From Hypericibacter terrae (GTDB taxonomy: Bacteria; Pseudomonadota; Alphaproteobacteria; Dongiales; Dongiaceae), in the NCBI RefSeq assembly GCF_008728855.1, contig NZ_CP042906.1, positions 3,284,001 through 3,348,000 of the forward strand: 64,000 nt of DNA. The letters are read 5' to 3'. Position 1 is the first letter of the stretch. Each line of letters begins with the position of its first letter. The notes beneath the pieces are model-generated. The model was not told the DNA's origin and searched no databases. It saw nothing but the letters and a program-made list of their open reading frames with translations. Made by a program: the position numbers and the translations under genes. Below, in pieces: positions 24,502 through 32,654 of the stretch.

Positions 24502-25338
24502 TTAGAGGATGAGTTTCTTCTCGGTGGGCTCCAGATTGTCGTAGTTCCAGAGCTGCTTCCCGGCGACGATCTTCTGCATGTTCTTGACGCCCTTGGGCGC
24601 CTCGAGCCCGTACATCTTGAGCTTGCGGCTGAGCCAGGAGACGTCGAGATCGGTCATCTCGCCCGGCACGGCGTCCACGCCCAGCCCGTCGATCTTGCCG
24701 CCGACATAGATCGTGCCGTCATACATGGAATCGCCGAGGTTCTTGCCGGCGTCGCCCAGCACAACCATGCGGCCGCGCTGCATCATGAAGCCGCAGAAGG
24801 CGCCGCAGCGCCCGCCGACGATGATGGTCCCGCCCTTCATGTCGATGCCCATGCGGGCACCCACATCGCCCATGCAGACCAGGTCGCCGCCGCGCAAGGC
24901 GGCGCCGAAGGTCGAGCCTGCGTTCTTCTCGATCACGATCGTCCCGGCCAGCATGTTCTCCGCGCAGGACCAGCCCACGCGGCCCTTGATGCGGATGTTC
25001 GGCCCGTCGATCAGGCCGCAGCCGAAATAGCCCAGGCTGCCTTCGATATGCAGGTTGAGCTTGTTGAGGATGCCGACCGCGAGCGAATGCTTGGCACCGG
25101 GATTCTTCAGGACGATGGTGCCGTAGCCCTTGCTCATCAGGTCGCGGATCTTGAGATTGACGTCGCGCGGCGCGAGCGGCCCACAATCGAGCTCGGCCCG
25201 CTTGTTGAAGTCGACGTCGAACGCCTCCGGATAGGTGAAGTTCTGCTCTTCGGCGGGCGTGAAGAATCGCTGCTGGGTGCGCCCGGAGAGCTGCTCCGTG
25301 TGCATCCCCATATCCTGGGATTTGGTTCTGAGGGCCAT
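24502..25338 (-). CDS. GlxC-like beta-helix (GXGXG) subunit (second set)
   Basis: 278 aa. The ATG at 25338 shares one base with the upstream GlxB stop (TAATG), which fixes the start. After an N-terminal extension of about 50 residues absent from mgsB, it has the GltB C-terminal beta-helix pattern: GRVGWSCAENMLAGTIVIEKNAG, GDVGARMGIDMKGGTIIVGGRCG and GRMVVLGDAGKNLGDSMYDGTIYVGG. It should bridge the amidotransferase and FMN subunits. It is a diverged paralogue of mgsB, not a recent duplicate. Confidence 0.9.
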   Translation of the reverse strand: MALRTKSQDMGMHTEQLSGRTQQRFFTPAEEQNFTYPEAFDVDFNKRAELDCGPLAPRDVNLKIRDLMSKGYGTIVLKNPGAKHSLAVGILNKLNLHIEGSLGYFGCGLIDGPNIRIKGRVGWSCAENMLAGTIVIEKNAGSTFGAALRGGDLVCMGDVGARMGIDMKGGTIIVGGRCGAFCGFMMQRGRMVVLGDAGKNLGDSMYDGTIYVGGKIDGLGVDAVPGEMTDLDVSWLSRKLKMYGLEAPKGVKNMQKIVAGKQLWNYDNLEPTEKKLIL

Positions 25339-26282
25339 TATGCGCTCTTCCAAACGCGAACCTCGCCCTCATAGGGGTCGAAGGTATCGATTTCATGGGG
25401 GAATACGCTGCGGATCGCCACCTCTTCCGAGGCGAGACAGATGAACTTCTCGCTTTCGTAGAGGACCATGGGCTTCGCGGCCATCACATCCTTGGCCATG
25501 CCGAGCGAATCCGAGGTCGCGACCAGATAGGTGAAGACGCCATCGAGCTCGTCGATGGAATCCGTCATCGCGTCCTTGAGCTCGGCGCCCTGCTGCATCT
25601 TGTCGGCGAGATAGACGGCGATCAGCTCGGAATCGCAGTTCGACATGAAGCGGTGGCCGCGCCGCTCGAGCGCGCGGCGCCCGTTCCAATAGTTGGTGAG
25701 CTGGCCGTTATGGACCACCGACACGTCGGCGAACGGATAGGCCCAGTAGGGATGGGCCGACCGGATGTCGACATCGGATTCGGTCGCCATGCGGGTGTGA
25801 CCCAGCGCATGGGTCCCGGTGAAGCCCTTGAGGTGATACTGCTCGGCCACGCGCGCGGCGTCGCCGAGATCCTTCACCAGCTCGAGCCCATGGCCCATGG
25901 ACAGGATCTCGGCCCCCTCCACGTCCTCGATGAAGTCGGCGAGCTTGCGCCGGTCGCCGGCATAGTCGATCCGGTAGCGGAAGGCGTATTCGGTGGCGTC
26001 GGTGGTCTCGAGGATCCGTCCGCCCAGTTCCTTGATGCGCTTGTCGACTTCGTTCCGGCGCTCCTTGACCTGGTCGTGGATCTTGAAACCTTTCAGCATC
26101 TCGTCCTGCTCGGCCACCTTGAAGCGCAACATCAGCTCGTTGCCCTTCAGCGGCTTGCCGTAAAGCGCGTAGCCCGTCGAATCCGGCCCGCGATGCTTCA
26201 GCGACTGCAACATCGCCGTCATCTCGGTGCCGATATCGCCGGTCTTGCCATGTCGATGGATCAATCCCGCAATTCCGCACAT
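25338..26282 (-). CDS. GlxB-like class II glutamine amidotransferase (second set)
   Basis: 314 aa. MCGIAGLIHRHG places the nucleophile Cys2 directly after the start. RGPDSTGYALYG, LGHTRMATESDVD, HPYWAYPF and VHNGQLTNYWNGRRAL complete the glutaminase pattern, and the NCDSELIAVYLADK segment matches purF-like domains. It would release ammonia, or transfer an amine, from a gamma-glutamyl amide for the GlxC/GlxD partners. It starts 51 nt after the glutamine-synthetase-like gene. It is clearly a paralogue of mgsA but only moderately similar by eye. Confidence 0.92.
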   Translation of the reverse strand: MCGIAGLIHRHGKTGDIGTEMTAMLQSLKHRGPDSTGYALYGKPLKGNELMLRFKVAEQDEMLKGFKIHDQVKERRNEVDKRIKELGGRILETTDATEYAFRYRIDYAGDRRKLADFIEDVEGAEILSMGHGLELVKDLGDAARVAEQYHLKGFTGTHALGHTRMATESDVDIRSAHPYWAYPFADVSVVHNGQLTNYWNGRRALERRGHRFMSNCDSELIAVYLADKMQQGAELKDAMTDSIDELDGVFTYLVATSDSLGMAKDVMAAKPMVLYESEKFICLASEEVAIRSVFPHEIDTFDPYEGEVRVWKSA

Positions 26283-26333
26283 CTCGCTCTCTCTTTCTCC
26301 TATGCCGGTACCCGCGTACTTCGCGAAGGTTGA

Positions 26334-27800
26334 TTACGGCAGATAGTCCCAATATTGCTGGAGGTCCCAGTTGGTGACGGTGGCGTTGAACTTCTCCCAC
26401 TCGTCGCGCTTGTAATGCGTGAAGACCTTGTACATCTCGTCGGGCATCGCCTTCTTGATGACCTCGTCCTTCTCGAGCTCCTCGAGCGCCAGGCCCAGCG
26501 ACATCGGCAGCTTCTTGACCTTCTTGCCGGCCGCCATCGCCGCATAGATGTTGCGCTCTTCGGGCTCGCCCGGATCGATCTTGTGGGTGATGCCGTCGTC
26601 GAAGGCCTGCAGGATGCCGGCCGCCATCAAATAGGGGTTCACCGTCGAATCCACCGAGCGGTATTCGAAGCGGCCCGGGGCGGAGATGCGCAGCGCACAG
26701 GTGCGGTTCTGATAGCCCCAGTCGGCATAGACCGGCGCCCAGAAGCCCGTGTCCCACAGGCGGCGATAGGAATTGACGGTGGAGGAGCCGATTGCGGTCA
26801 AGGCACCCACATGCTTGATGATGCCGCCGATGCAGTTGAGGCCGATCGGACCCGGTTTCGACTGGCCCTTGAGCGGCAGGAAGGTGTTCTCGCCGCCCTT
26901 GAGATAGGCGAAGTTCTCTTCCATGCCCGGCAGGTTGTCGAGCCCGAGCTTGTTGACCTTGTCCTCGCCGCCCTTCCACAGGGAGATGTTGTGGTGGCAG
27001 CCATTGGCCGAGACGCCCATGAAGGGCTTGGCCATGAAGCAGGCGATGAGATTGAACTCGCGCGCGACCTGGGCGCAGATCTGGCGATAGGTCGTCAGGC
27101 GGTCGGCCGTGCGCAGGCAGTCGTCGAACATGAAATTGAGCTCGAGCTGGCCCGGCGCGTCCTCGTGATCGCCCTGGATCATGTCGAGGCCCATGGCGCG
27201 CGAATATTCGATCGCGCGCATGAAGACCGGACGCAGGCTCTCGAACTGGTCGATGTGATAGCAGTTCGGCTTGGAGAAGCCGCCATCGGGCAGACCGTCG
27301 GCGCCCTTCTTGAGCCACATCATCTCCGGCTCGCAGCCGTGACGCATGTGGAGACCCTTGTGCTTCTTCTTGAACTCCTCATGGAGGATCCGGAGATTGC
27401 CGCGGCAGTCCGAGGTCAGATGCCCGCCCGGATTGACCCGTTCCTCGCGATTGCGGAAGCAGGTGCAGAAGACGCGCGCGACGCGCTTGTCCCAGGGCAG
27501 CTGGCAGAAGGTCTCGGGGTCGGGAATGCCGACCAACTCGGAGGCCTCGGGGCCATAGCCGATATAATTCTTGAAGCGGTCGACGAAGAGATTGGCGGTC
27601 GAGCCATAGACCAGCTGGAAGCCGCGCTCGGCGATGCTCTCCCAATGATCCGCCGGGACGCCCTTGCCGACGATGCGGCCGGTCACCGACACGAACTGAT
27701 AATAGATGTACTGGATACCAAGCTCGTTGATCTTGGCCCGTACCTGCTTGACGAGTTCCTTTCGCCCCTTTTGCGAGACGTGGGCTTCCAAGTCGGTCAT
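26334..27800 (-). CDS. Glutamine-synthetase-like ligase lacking the ammonium-site Asp (second set)
   Basis: 488 aa from the ATG at 27800 (GGGGAG upstream). The glutamine synthetase fold is clear: HGCEPEMMW (metal-binding Glu region), GDHEDAPGQLELNF, ANGCHHNISLW and GRFEYRSVDSTVNPYL. In ordinary synthetases and in gmaS here the N-terminal domain has a (V/T)DxxG motif whose Asp binds ammonium; this protein has FVSVTG with Ser38 at that place. It is about 50 residues longer than gmaS. I infer a gamma-glutamyl-amine ligase for an unknown amine, first gene of the second cluster. It could also be a non-catalytic relative. Confidence 0.85.
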   Translation of the reverse strand: MTDLEAHVSQKGRKELVKQVRAKINELGIQYIYYQFVSVTGRIVGKGVPADHWESIAERGFQLVYGSTANLFVDRFKNYIGYGPEASELVGIPDPETFCQLPWDKRVARVFCTCFRNREERVNPGGHLTSDCRGNLRILHEEFKKKHKGLHMRHGCEPEMMWLKKGADGLPDGGFSKPNCYHIDQFESLRPVFMRAIEYSRAMGLDMIQGDHEDAPGQLELNFMFDDCLRTADRLTTYRQICAQVAREFNLIACFMAKPFMGVSANGCHHNISLWKGGEDKVNKLGLDNLPGMEENFAYLKGGENTFLPLKGQSKPGPIGLNCIGGIIKHVGALTAIGSSTVNSYRRLWDTGFWAPVYADWGYQNRTCALRISAPGRFEYRSVDSTVNPYLMAAGILQAFDDGITHKIDPGEPEERNIYAAMAAGKKVKKLPMSLGLALEELEKDEVIKKAMPDEMYKVFTHYKRDEWEKFNATVTNWDLQQYWDYLP

Positions 27801-28322
27801 GGCTGCGTGTTCTCCCCTACAAACATTTTTCGTTGTCCAGGTCTCCAGGACGGAGCCGGCGCCAGTTTCCTCGACTGCCGCACCTCGCCCAAGCGCGAAA
27901 ACGACTGAACCGGTTGCGCTTTCGAGCCGCCTTTTGCCGGTCGGCCCGGGCAACCCTGCCCAATCAAACCAATTTCATACCTCTCCTTGGCCATGCCGGA
28001 TGACCGGGATCGACAAGCCCCGCGGCAGCGTCTTTCGACTCCTGGAACAGCCCGGCCACCGCGGCACCAAACCGGATCGGACGCGGCCGAAATCCGGCCG
28101 CGGACGAGATCCAATCAGGCGCATCGGGAGGAACTGTCATGAGGGCTCGGGACGCAGGCGGATGCTTGGGACCGTTGCACTTTCCCGACACCGGCCCGGC
28201 GCTCACGGCGGCCCGGGACCGGATCCGCCCCAGGCGCCGCCGCTCCGGACTTGATCGGAAGGCCCAATTAGTGAAACATAAGCCCAGCCGGTTTCAAACC
28301 ACTATTTTCCAAAGGCACAGAA
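27801..28322. promoter_or_regulatory. Divergent promoter region between the second glx cluster and its GntR regulator
   Basis: 522 nt with no convincing gene. The last 60 nt before the GntR start are locally AT-richer and hold a perfect palindrome GGTTTCAAACC (28290-28300) and an upstream GTGAAAC (28271-28277). A regulator of this family would be expected to bind such a site. No other structure was recognised in the rest of the region. Confidence 0.4.
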
Positions 28323-29099
28323 ATGGCCCGCATTGGTGGTCGGCCGTTGAAGGAGCGCAGCGAAGCTCCGGCCATTCTGCTGCCCCGCAACGAGCCCCGC
28401 GCCATCGCCGATCCCATGCGCGGCTCGGCCTGGATCACGCAGCAGCTCCGTCAGGCGATCACCGAGGGCGGCCTTCGCCATGCCGAGAAGCTGCCGGCGG
28501 AACGCCAGCTCGCCGAGATCTTCGGCGCCTCGCGCACCACGGTGCGCAGCGCGCTCAACCAGCTCGAGGCCGAACGGCTGGTGACGCGCCGGGTCGGCAG
28601 CGGCACCTTCGTGAATTACCAGCCCCGCTCGCCGCAGGACGACGTCGCCGAGCTCACCAGCCCGCTAGAGCTGATCGATGTCCGCCTCGCGGTCGAGCCT
28701 CATATGGTGCGGCTGGCCGTGCTCAATTCGACCTCGCGCGAGCTGGAGCGCTTGAACGAGGCGCTGGCCGAGATGGAGCGGTCGAGCGTCGATTCCGAGA
28801 CCTTCACGCTGCTCGACGAGCAGTTCCATCTCTGCATCGCAGAATGCAGCCGCAATCCGCTGATGGTCTCGCTCTACCGGCAGATCAACGATGTCCGCAC
28901 CCACGCCCAGTGGAACGCGATGAAGGACAAGGTGCTGACGATCGAGCGGATCGCCGAATATAACCGGCAGCACCGCACCCTGGTCGAGGCGATCCAGGCG
29001 CGCGATGTCGAGAGCGCGGTCGCGATCGTGACCAATCACCTGCATTACGCGCGCCGCCAGTTGCTGGGTGCCGGCGCCAATGTCGGCGGCGAGGCCTAG
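28323..29099 (+). CDS. GntR (FadR subfamily) transcriptional regulator
   Basis: 258 aa. After about 35 variable residues comes a GntR winged helix-turn-helix (about 38-100: AWITQQLRQAITEGGL, LPAERQLAEIFGASRTTVRSALNQLEAERLVTRRVGSGTFV). It is followed by an FCD all-alpha effector domain (about 115-250) with the metal-site pattern DEQFHLCIAECSRNPLM and NRQHRTLVEAIQARD...HLHYAR. It is divergent from the second glx/GS-like cluster, 522 nt away, and is its likely regulator. An inner ATG at 28416 is a possible alternative start. Confidence 0.9.
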   Translation: MARIGGRPLKERSEAPAILLPRNEPRAIADPMRGSAWITQQLRQAITEGGLRHAEKLPAERQLAEIFGASRTTVRSALNQLEAERLVTRRVGSGTFVNYQPRSPQDDVAELTSPLELIDVRLAVEPHMVRLAVLNSTSRELERLNEALAEMERSSVDSETFTLLDEQFHLCIAECSRNPLMVSLYRQINDVRTHAQWNAMKDKVLTIERIAEYNRQHRTLVEAIQARDVESAVAIVTNHLHYARRQLLGAGANVGGEA

Positions 29100-29257
29100 A
29101 GAGCGGACCGGTTCCTTCCCCGCCAACGCCCGGCGCGGATCCGCCAGAATCGGTCGCCCGCCCTATTGTCGCGAGGGGTCCCCGGCCATAGAGTCCGGTC
29201 ACCCCCGGAGAGCGCCCCCACTCTCCCCCAACTTTTCGAATTCCCGGAGCGATCACC

Positions 29258-29854
29258 ATGACCCGCGCCTTTCGCCTGTGTTTCGCCATCACCCTGGCCG
29301 CGGCCGCCCTGCTGGGCGCGCCCGTCGCCGAAGCGCATCTCATCGGCGAGCATGGCGCGGGCTTCGAAGCCGGCATCCTCCATCCGCTCTCGGGGCTGGA
29401 CCACCTCCTCGTCATGATCGCCGTCGGCATCTGGGCGGCGCAGCTCGGCGGCCGCGCAATCTGGGCCGTGCCGTGCGCCTTCGTCGGGTTCATGGTGGTC
29501 GGCGGCCTCCTGGCCGTCTCGGGTATCTCGATGCCGCTGGTCGAGCCCGGCATCCTGGGCTCGGTCCTGCTGTTCGGCCTCCTGATCGCGACCGCGGCCC
29601 GCGTGCCCACGGTCGTCGGCATGGCGATCGTCGGCCTCTTCGCCCTGTTCCACGGCCATGCCCATGGCACCGAGCTGCCGGAAGCGGCCAATCCCGCCGC
29701 CTATGCACTGGGCTTCGTGCTCGCGACCTCGTTCCTGCATGCGGTCGGCCTCGGGCTCGCCCTCATGACCGGTCGCATTGCGCCGAAGCCGGCGCTGCGC
29801 GTCATCGGTGGCGGCATCGCCGCTGCTGGCGTCGCGATGGTGGCGGCACTCTGA
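29258..29854 (+). CDS. HupE/UreJ family membrane protein
   Basis: 198 aa. A cleavable signal peptide is likely (TRAFRLCFAITLAAAALLGAPVAEA, cut near 26). Then come the family signatures HPLSGLDHLLVMIAVGIWAAQLGG and a His-rich loop LFHGHAHGTELPEA, with six or so membrane helices ending VIGGGIAAAGVAMVAAL. HupE/UreJ proteins are thought to import nickel for hydrogenase or urease. No hydrogenase, urease or other nickel enzyme gene is in the window, so the metal and partner are open. GGAGCG precedes the ATG. Confidence 0.88.
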   Translation: MTRAFRLCFAITLAAAALLGAPVAEAHLIGEHGAGFEAGILHPLSGLDHLLVMIAVGIWAAQLGGRAIWAVPCAFVGFMVVGGLLAVSGISMPLVEPGILGSVLLFGLLIATAARVPTVVGMAIVGLFALFHGHAHGTELPEAANPAAYALGFVLATSFLHAVGLGLALMTGRIAPKPALRVIGGGIAAAGVAMVAAL

Positions 29855-29883
29855 GCGGCCGCCGCGGTGCCCGGGTCTAAGCG

Positions 29884-31272
29884 GTGTCCCTGACGCCGCG
29901 CGACCGCGCCCGCCGGCCGGTTCTGGATCCGACCCGCCTCGCCTTCCTCACCGGGCGCGAGGAGCAGCGCTTCCTCGCCGACCGGCCCCGCTCGCTGGCC
30001 TTGCTCGACCGCGCGCGTGCCCACATGCCGGGCGGCGTGCCGATGGCCTGGATGACTGCGATGCATGGCCATCCCCCCGTCTTCGCCGCCGAGGGCGACG
30101 GCGCCTGGTTCACCGATGTCGACGGCCATCGCTATCTCGACATGAACCAGGCCGACCTGTCGATGAATGTCGGCTTCGGGCCCCCGGCAGTCGTCGCGGC
30201 GGTCGCCGACCGGATGCGCCGCGGCAGCCAGTTCATGCTGCCGACCGAGGACGCGATCTGGTGCGCCGAGGAACTGGCCGAGCGCTGGGAGCTGCCCTAT
30301 TGGCAATTCACGCTCTCGGCCTCGGGTGCCAACACCGAGATCATCCGCCTCGCGCGCCATGTCTCGGGCCGCGACAAGATCCTGATGTTCGACGGGAAAT
30401 ATCACGGCCATATCGAGGACAGCCTCGTGATCATGGCCGGCAACGGCGTGAAGCCGGAGCTCTACGGACTTTCGGACGCCGCGGCCTCGCGCGCGCGCAT
30501 GGTGCCCTTCAACGATCTCGACGCGGTCGACCGCGCGCTGGCGCCGCGCGATGTGGCGCTCTGCATCGTCGAGCCGGCCTTGACCAATGTCGGCGTGGTG
30601 ATGCCGGCCGAGGGGTTTCACCAGGGCTTGCGCGAGCTCACCGAGCATTACGGCACCTTCCTGGCGCTCGACGAAACCCATACCCAGATCGCCAGCCCCG
30701 GCGGCTTGAAGCGCCTCTGGAATCTCGAGGCCGATGCGGTCGGGCTCGGCAAGACCATCGGCGGCGGCGTGCCGATCGGTGCCTACGGTTTGAGCGAGAC
30801 GCTGGCGCAACCCCTGAAGCAACCGCCCGTCATGCAGGGCGCGCCGATGGAATCGGTCGGCGGCGTCGCCACCGGCGGCACGCTCTATGGCAACGCGCTT
30901 TCCATGGCCGCCTGTCGCGCGGCGCTCTCGCAGGTGCTGACACCGCAGGGCTTTGTCCGCACGGCGGCCTTGGGCGCGCAATTGGCGGACGGCCTCGCCG
31001 GACTCTTCGCCGCCGGCAGCCTCGACTGGCAGGTCCATCGGTTGACCAGCCGCTCGGGGTTCACCTTCGCGGATCATCTCCCCCGCAACGCCGCCGAGGC
31101 GCGCGAGCTGGCGCAGCCCGGCCTCTATCGCCTCCTGCGCTTGTGGATGGCCAATCGCGGCGTCTGGGAGTCGGTCGCGACCGCCGGCCCCACCGTCTCC
31201 TTCGCCATGGCCGAGGCCGAGGTGGAGTTCTATCTTGAACGCATGCGCGAGTTCCTCGGCGACATTCTCTAG
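29884..31272 (+). CDS. Class III PLP-dependent aminotransferase (glutamate-1-semialdehyde aminomutase-like)
   Basis: 462 aa from a GTG at 29884, the only start upstream of the conserved part. Fold type I motifs: MPGGVPMAWM and GDGAWFTDVDGHRYLDMN at the N-terminus, SGANTEIIRLARHVSGRDKILMFDGKYHGH, and the PLP-binding Lys290 in LGKTIGGGVPIGAYG. The PLP-ring Asp lies in LALDETHTQI, where most relatives have DEVxxGFR, so the substrate pocket is unusual. The end is GSA-aminomutase-like. It starts 29 nt behind hupE and is followed by an MBL hydrolase, probably one operon. The true substrate is unknown. Confidence 0.88.
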   Translation: MSLTPRDRARRPVLDPTRLAFLTGREEQRFLADRPRSLALLDRARAHMPGGVPMAWMTAMHGHPPVFAAEGDGAWFTDVDGHRYLDMNQADLSMNVGFGPPAVVAAVADRMRRGSQFMLPTEDAIWCAEELAERWELPYWQFTLSASGANTEIIRLARHVSGRDKILMFDGKYHGHIEDSLVIMAGNGVKPELYGLSDAAASRARMVPFNDLDAVDRALAPRDVALCIVEPALTNVGVVMPAEGFHQGLRELTEHYGTFLALDETHTQIASPGGLKRLWNLEADAVGLGKTIGGGVPIGAYGLSETLAQPLKQPPVMQGAPMESVGGVATGGTLYGNALSMAACRAALSQVLTPQGFVRTAALGAQLADGLAGLFAAGSLDWQVHRLTSRSGFTFADHLPRNAAEARELAQPGLYRLLRLWMANRGVWESVATAGPTVSFAMAEAEVEFYLERMREFLGDIL

Positions 31273-31310
31273 GCGCCCCGGACCGCCGACCTTAGCGGAG
31301 CCCGCAATCC

Positions 31311-32042
31311 ATGGAGATCGTGACCGCCGATCGCTGGTATCGCATGCGGAATGTCGGCGACGGCGTCACCCATATCGACGAGCCGCATATCAAGCCGTTC
31401 TATCGCTGCAACATTTGGCATGTGCGCGGGAAGGAACGCGATTTGCTGGTCGACAGCGGGCTCGGTGTGGTCAGCCTGCGCCGGCAGGTCGCGATCCTGG
31501 CCGAACGCCCGCAACTCGCCGTCGCGAGCCACGCCCATTTCGACCATGTCGGCAATCACCATGAATTTGCGGAGCGCGCCATCCATGCCGAGGAGGCGCC
31601 CCTCCTCGCCCGTCCCGGCCGCGACGAGACGCTGGCGACGCTCTATGCCACCGAGGAGATGTTCACCAGCCTCCCGCCCGGTGGCTTCGACGCACCGGCC
31701 TATGAAGTGACGCCGGCTCCCGCGACCCGGATCCTCCATGACAGCGATATTGTCGATCTGGGCGACCGCCAATTCGAGGTGTTTCATCTGCCCGGCCACT
31801 CTCCCGGATCGATCGGCCTCTGGGAGAAAGCGAGCGGCATCTTCTTCGCCGGCGACACGGTCTATGACGGGCCGCTCATCGACGATGCCTATCACTCCGA
31901 CATCGCCGCCTACATCCGCTCGATGGAACGCCTGCGCGACCTGCCGGTGCGCGTGGTCCATGGCGGCCATTTCCCGAGCTTCGGCCGAGAGCGGTTCGTG
32001 GAGTTGATCGACGGGTATTTGAACGAGAAACGCGCAAGCTAA
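31311..32042 (+). CDS. MBL-fold metallo-hydrolase
   Basis: 243 aa. The metal-binding signature SHAHFDHVGNHHEF (about 73-86), a later HLPGHSPGSIGLW (about 160-172) and FAGDTVYDG with the bridging Asp, then VVHGGHFPSF, give a complete two-metal beta-lactamase-fold site. These enzymes hydrolyse thioesters, lactones and related compounds. A second, different MBL hydrolase is at 47960. It follows the aminotransferase by 38 nt. REP-like elements lie just beyond its stop. Confidence 0.9.
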   Translation: MEIVTADRWYRMRNVGDGVTHIDEPHIKPFYRCNIWHVRGKERDLLVDSGLGVVSLRRQVAILAERPQLAVASHAHFDHVGNHHEFAERAIHAEEAPLLARPGRDETLATLYATEEMFTSLPPGGFDAPAYEVTPAPATRILHDSDIVDLGDRQFEVFHLPGHSPGSIGLWEKASGIFFAGDTVYDGPLIDDAYHSDIAAYIRSMERLRDLPVRVVHGGHFPSFGRERFVELIDGYLNEKRAS

Positions 32043-32056
32043 ATCCCGTTCTGTTG

Positions 32057-32198
32057 CCCACCCCTCCCTCTACCCCCTCCCGCAAGGGGAGGGGGCGTGG
32101 ATTTGTTTTGCGTCTCCGTCGCCCTACGCTCTCTTGAAAAATGAGATTGGATTCTTTCCAGCCCCCTCCCCTTGTGGGAGGGGGTAGGGGGAGGGGTT
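32057..32198. repeat. Paired inverted REP-like elements (locus B)
   Basis: Left element at about 32058-32096 (CCCTCTACCCCCTCCC-gcaa-GGGGAGGGGG) and right element at about 32160-32197 in opposite orientation (CCCCCTCCCC-ttgt-GGGAGGGGG then TAGGGGGAGGGG). They lie between the convergent MBL hydrolase and GMC small-subunit genes, as at loci A and C. Confidence 0.75.
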
Positions 32199-32228
32199 TC
32201 TTTCAGCAGCCTCGCCGCCGATCGAAAC

Positions 32229-32654
32229 TCACTTCGGCGTCGGCTTGTAGATCGGCCCGCGGTCCGACACCACCTTCAGCATGCCGTTGCGGACATACTC
32301 CGGCGTCTCGTCGGGATCGTAGGGCCGGTTCTCCTGGCCCGGATAGCCGATGAGTTTGCGGACGCGCGGATCCATGTAATAGCCCGCGGAAGCGGCGAGG
32401 CTGATGGCGCCGAAGGCGGGCCCGTCGGTCTTGTTCAGGGCCTCGGCCGCGGCGCGCGGATCCTTGCCCTTGGCCGCGCGCAAGCCCCGCAGCAGGTTCT
32501 CGCGCAGGTCAGGGCGGAAACCCAGCACCTTGTCGAGGATCTCGCCCTGGATGCCGATCTCGCTCGCCGCCGGCATGCCCTCGGCCGCCGGGATCAGCAC
32601 ATCGGCGATGCCGGCAAAGGTCTTGCGATCGTCGTCCTGCAACGCGGTGCTCAT
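32229..32654 (-). CDS. GMC dehydrogenase small subunit (gluconate 2-dehydrogenase subunit 3-like), copy 1
   Basis: 141 aa. It starts in a 4-nt overlap (ATGA) with the GMC oxidoreductase upstream. The pattern DRKTFAGIADVLIPAAEGMPAASEIG, LRGLRAAKG, FGAISLAASAGYYMDPRVRKLIGYPGQ is that of the small gamma subunit of FAD-dependent sugar dehydrogenases. Classical members carry a Tat signal that carries the folded complex out of the cell; none is visible here, since the domain begins at residue 5. That suggests a cytoplasmic complex. A paralogous pair is at 48710-50821. Confidence 0.85.
   Translation of the reverse strand: MSTALQDDDRKTFAGIADVLIPAAEGMPAASEIGIQGEILDKVLGFRPDLRENLLRGLRAAKGKDPRAAAEALNKTDGPAFGAISLAASAGYYMDPRVRKLIGYPGQENRPYDPDETPEYVRNGMLKVVSDRGPIYKPTPK

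Noticed and set aside
27801-28322. Small open frames on both strands in the divergent gap
   Set aside because: None has a ribosome site, normal composition or conserved-looking motifs; the region reads as promoter DNA.
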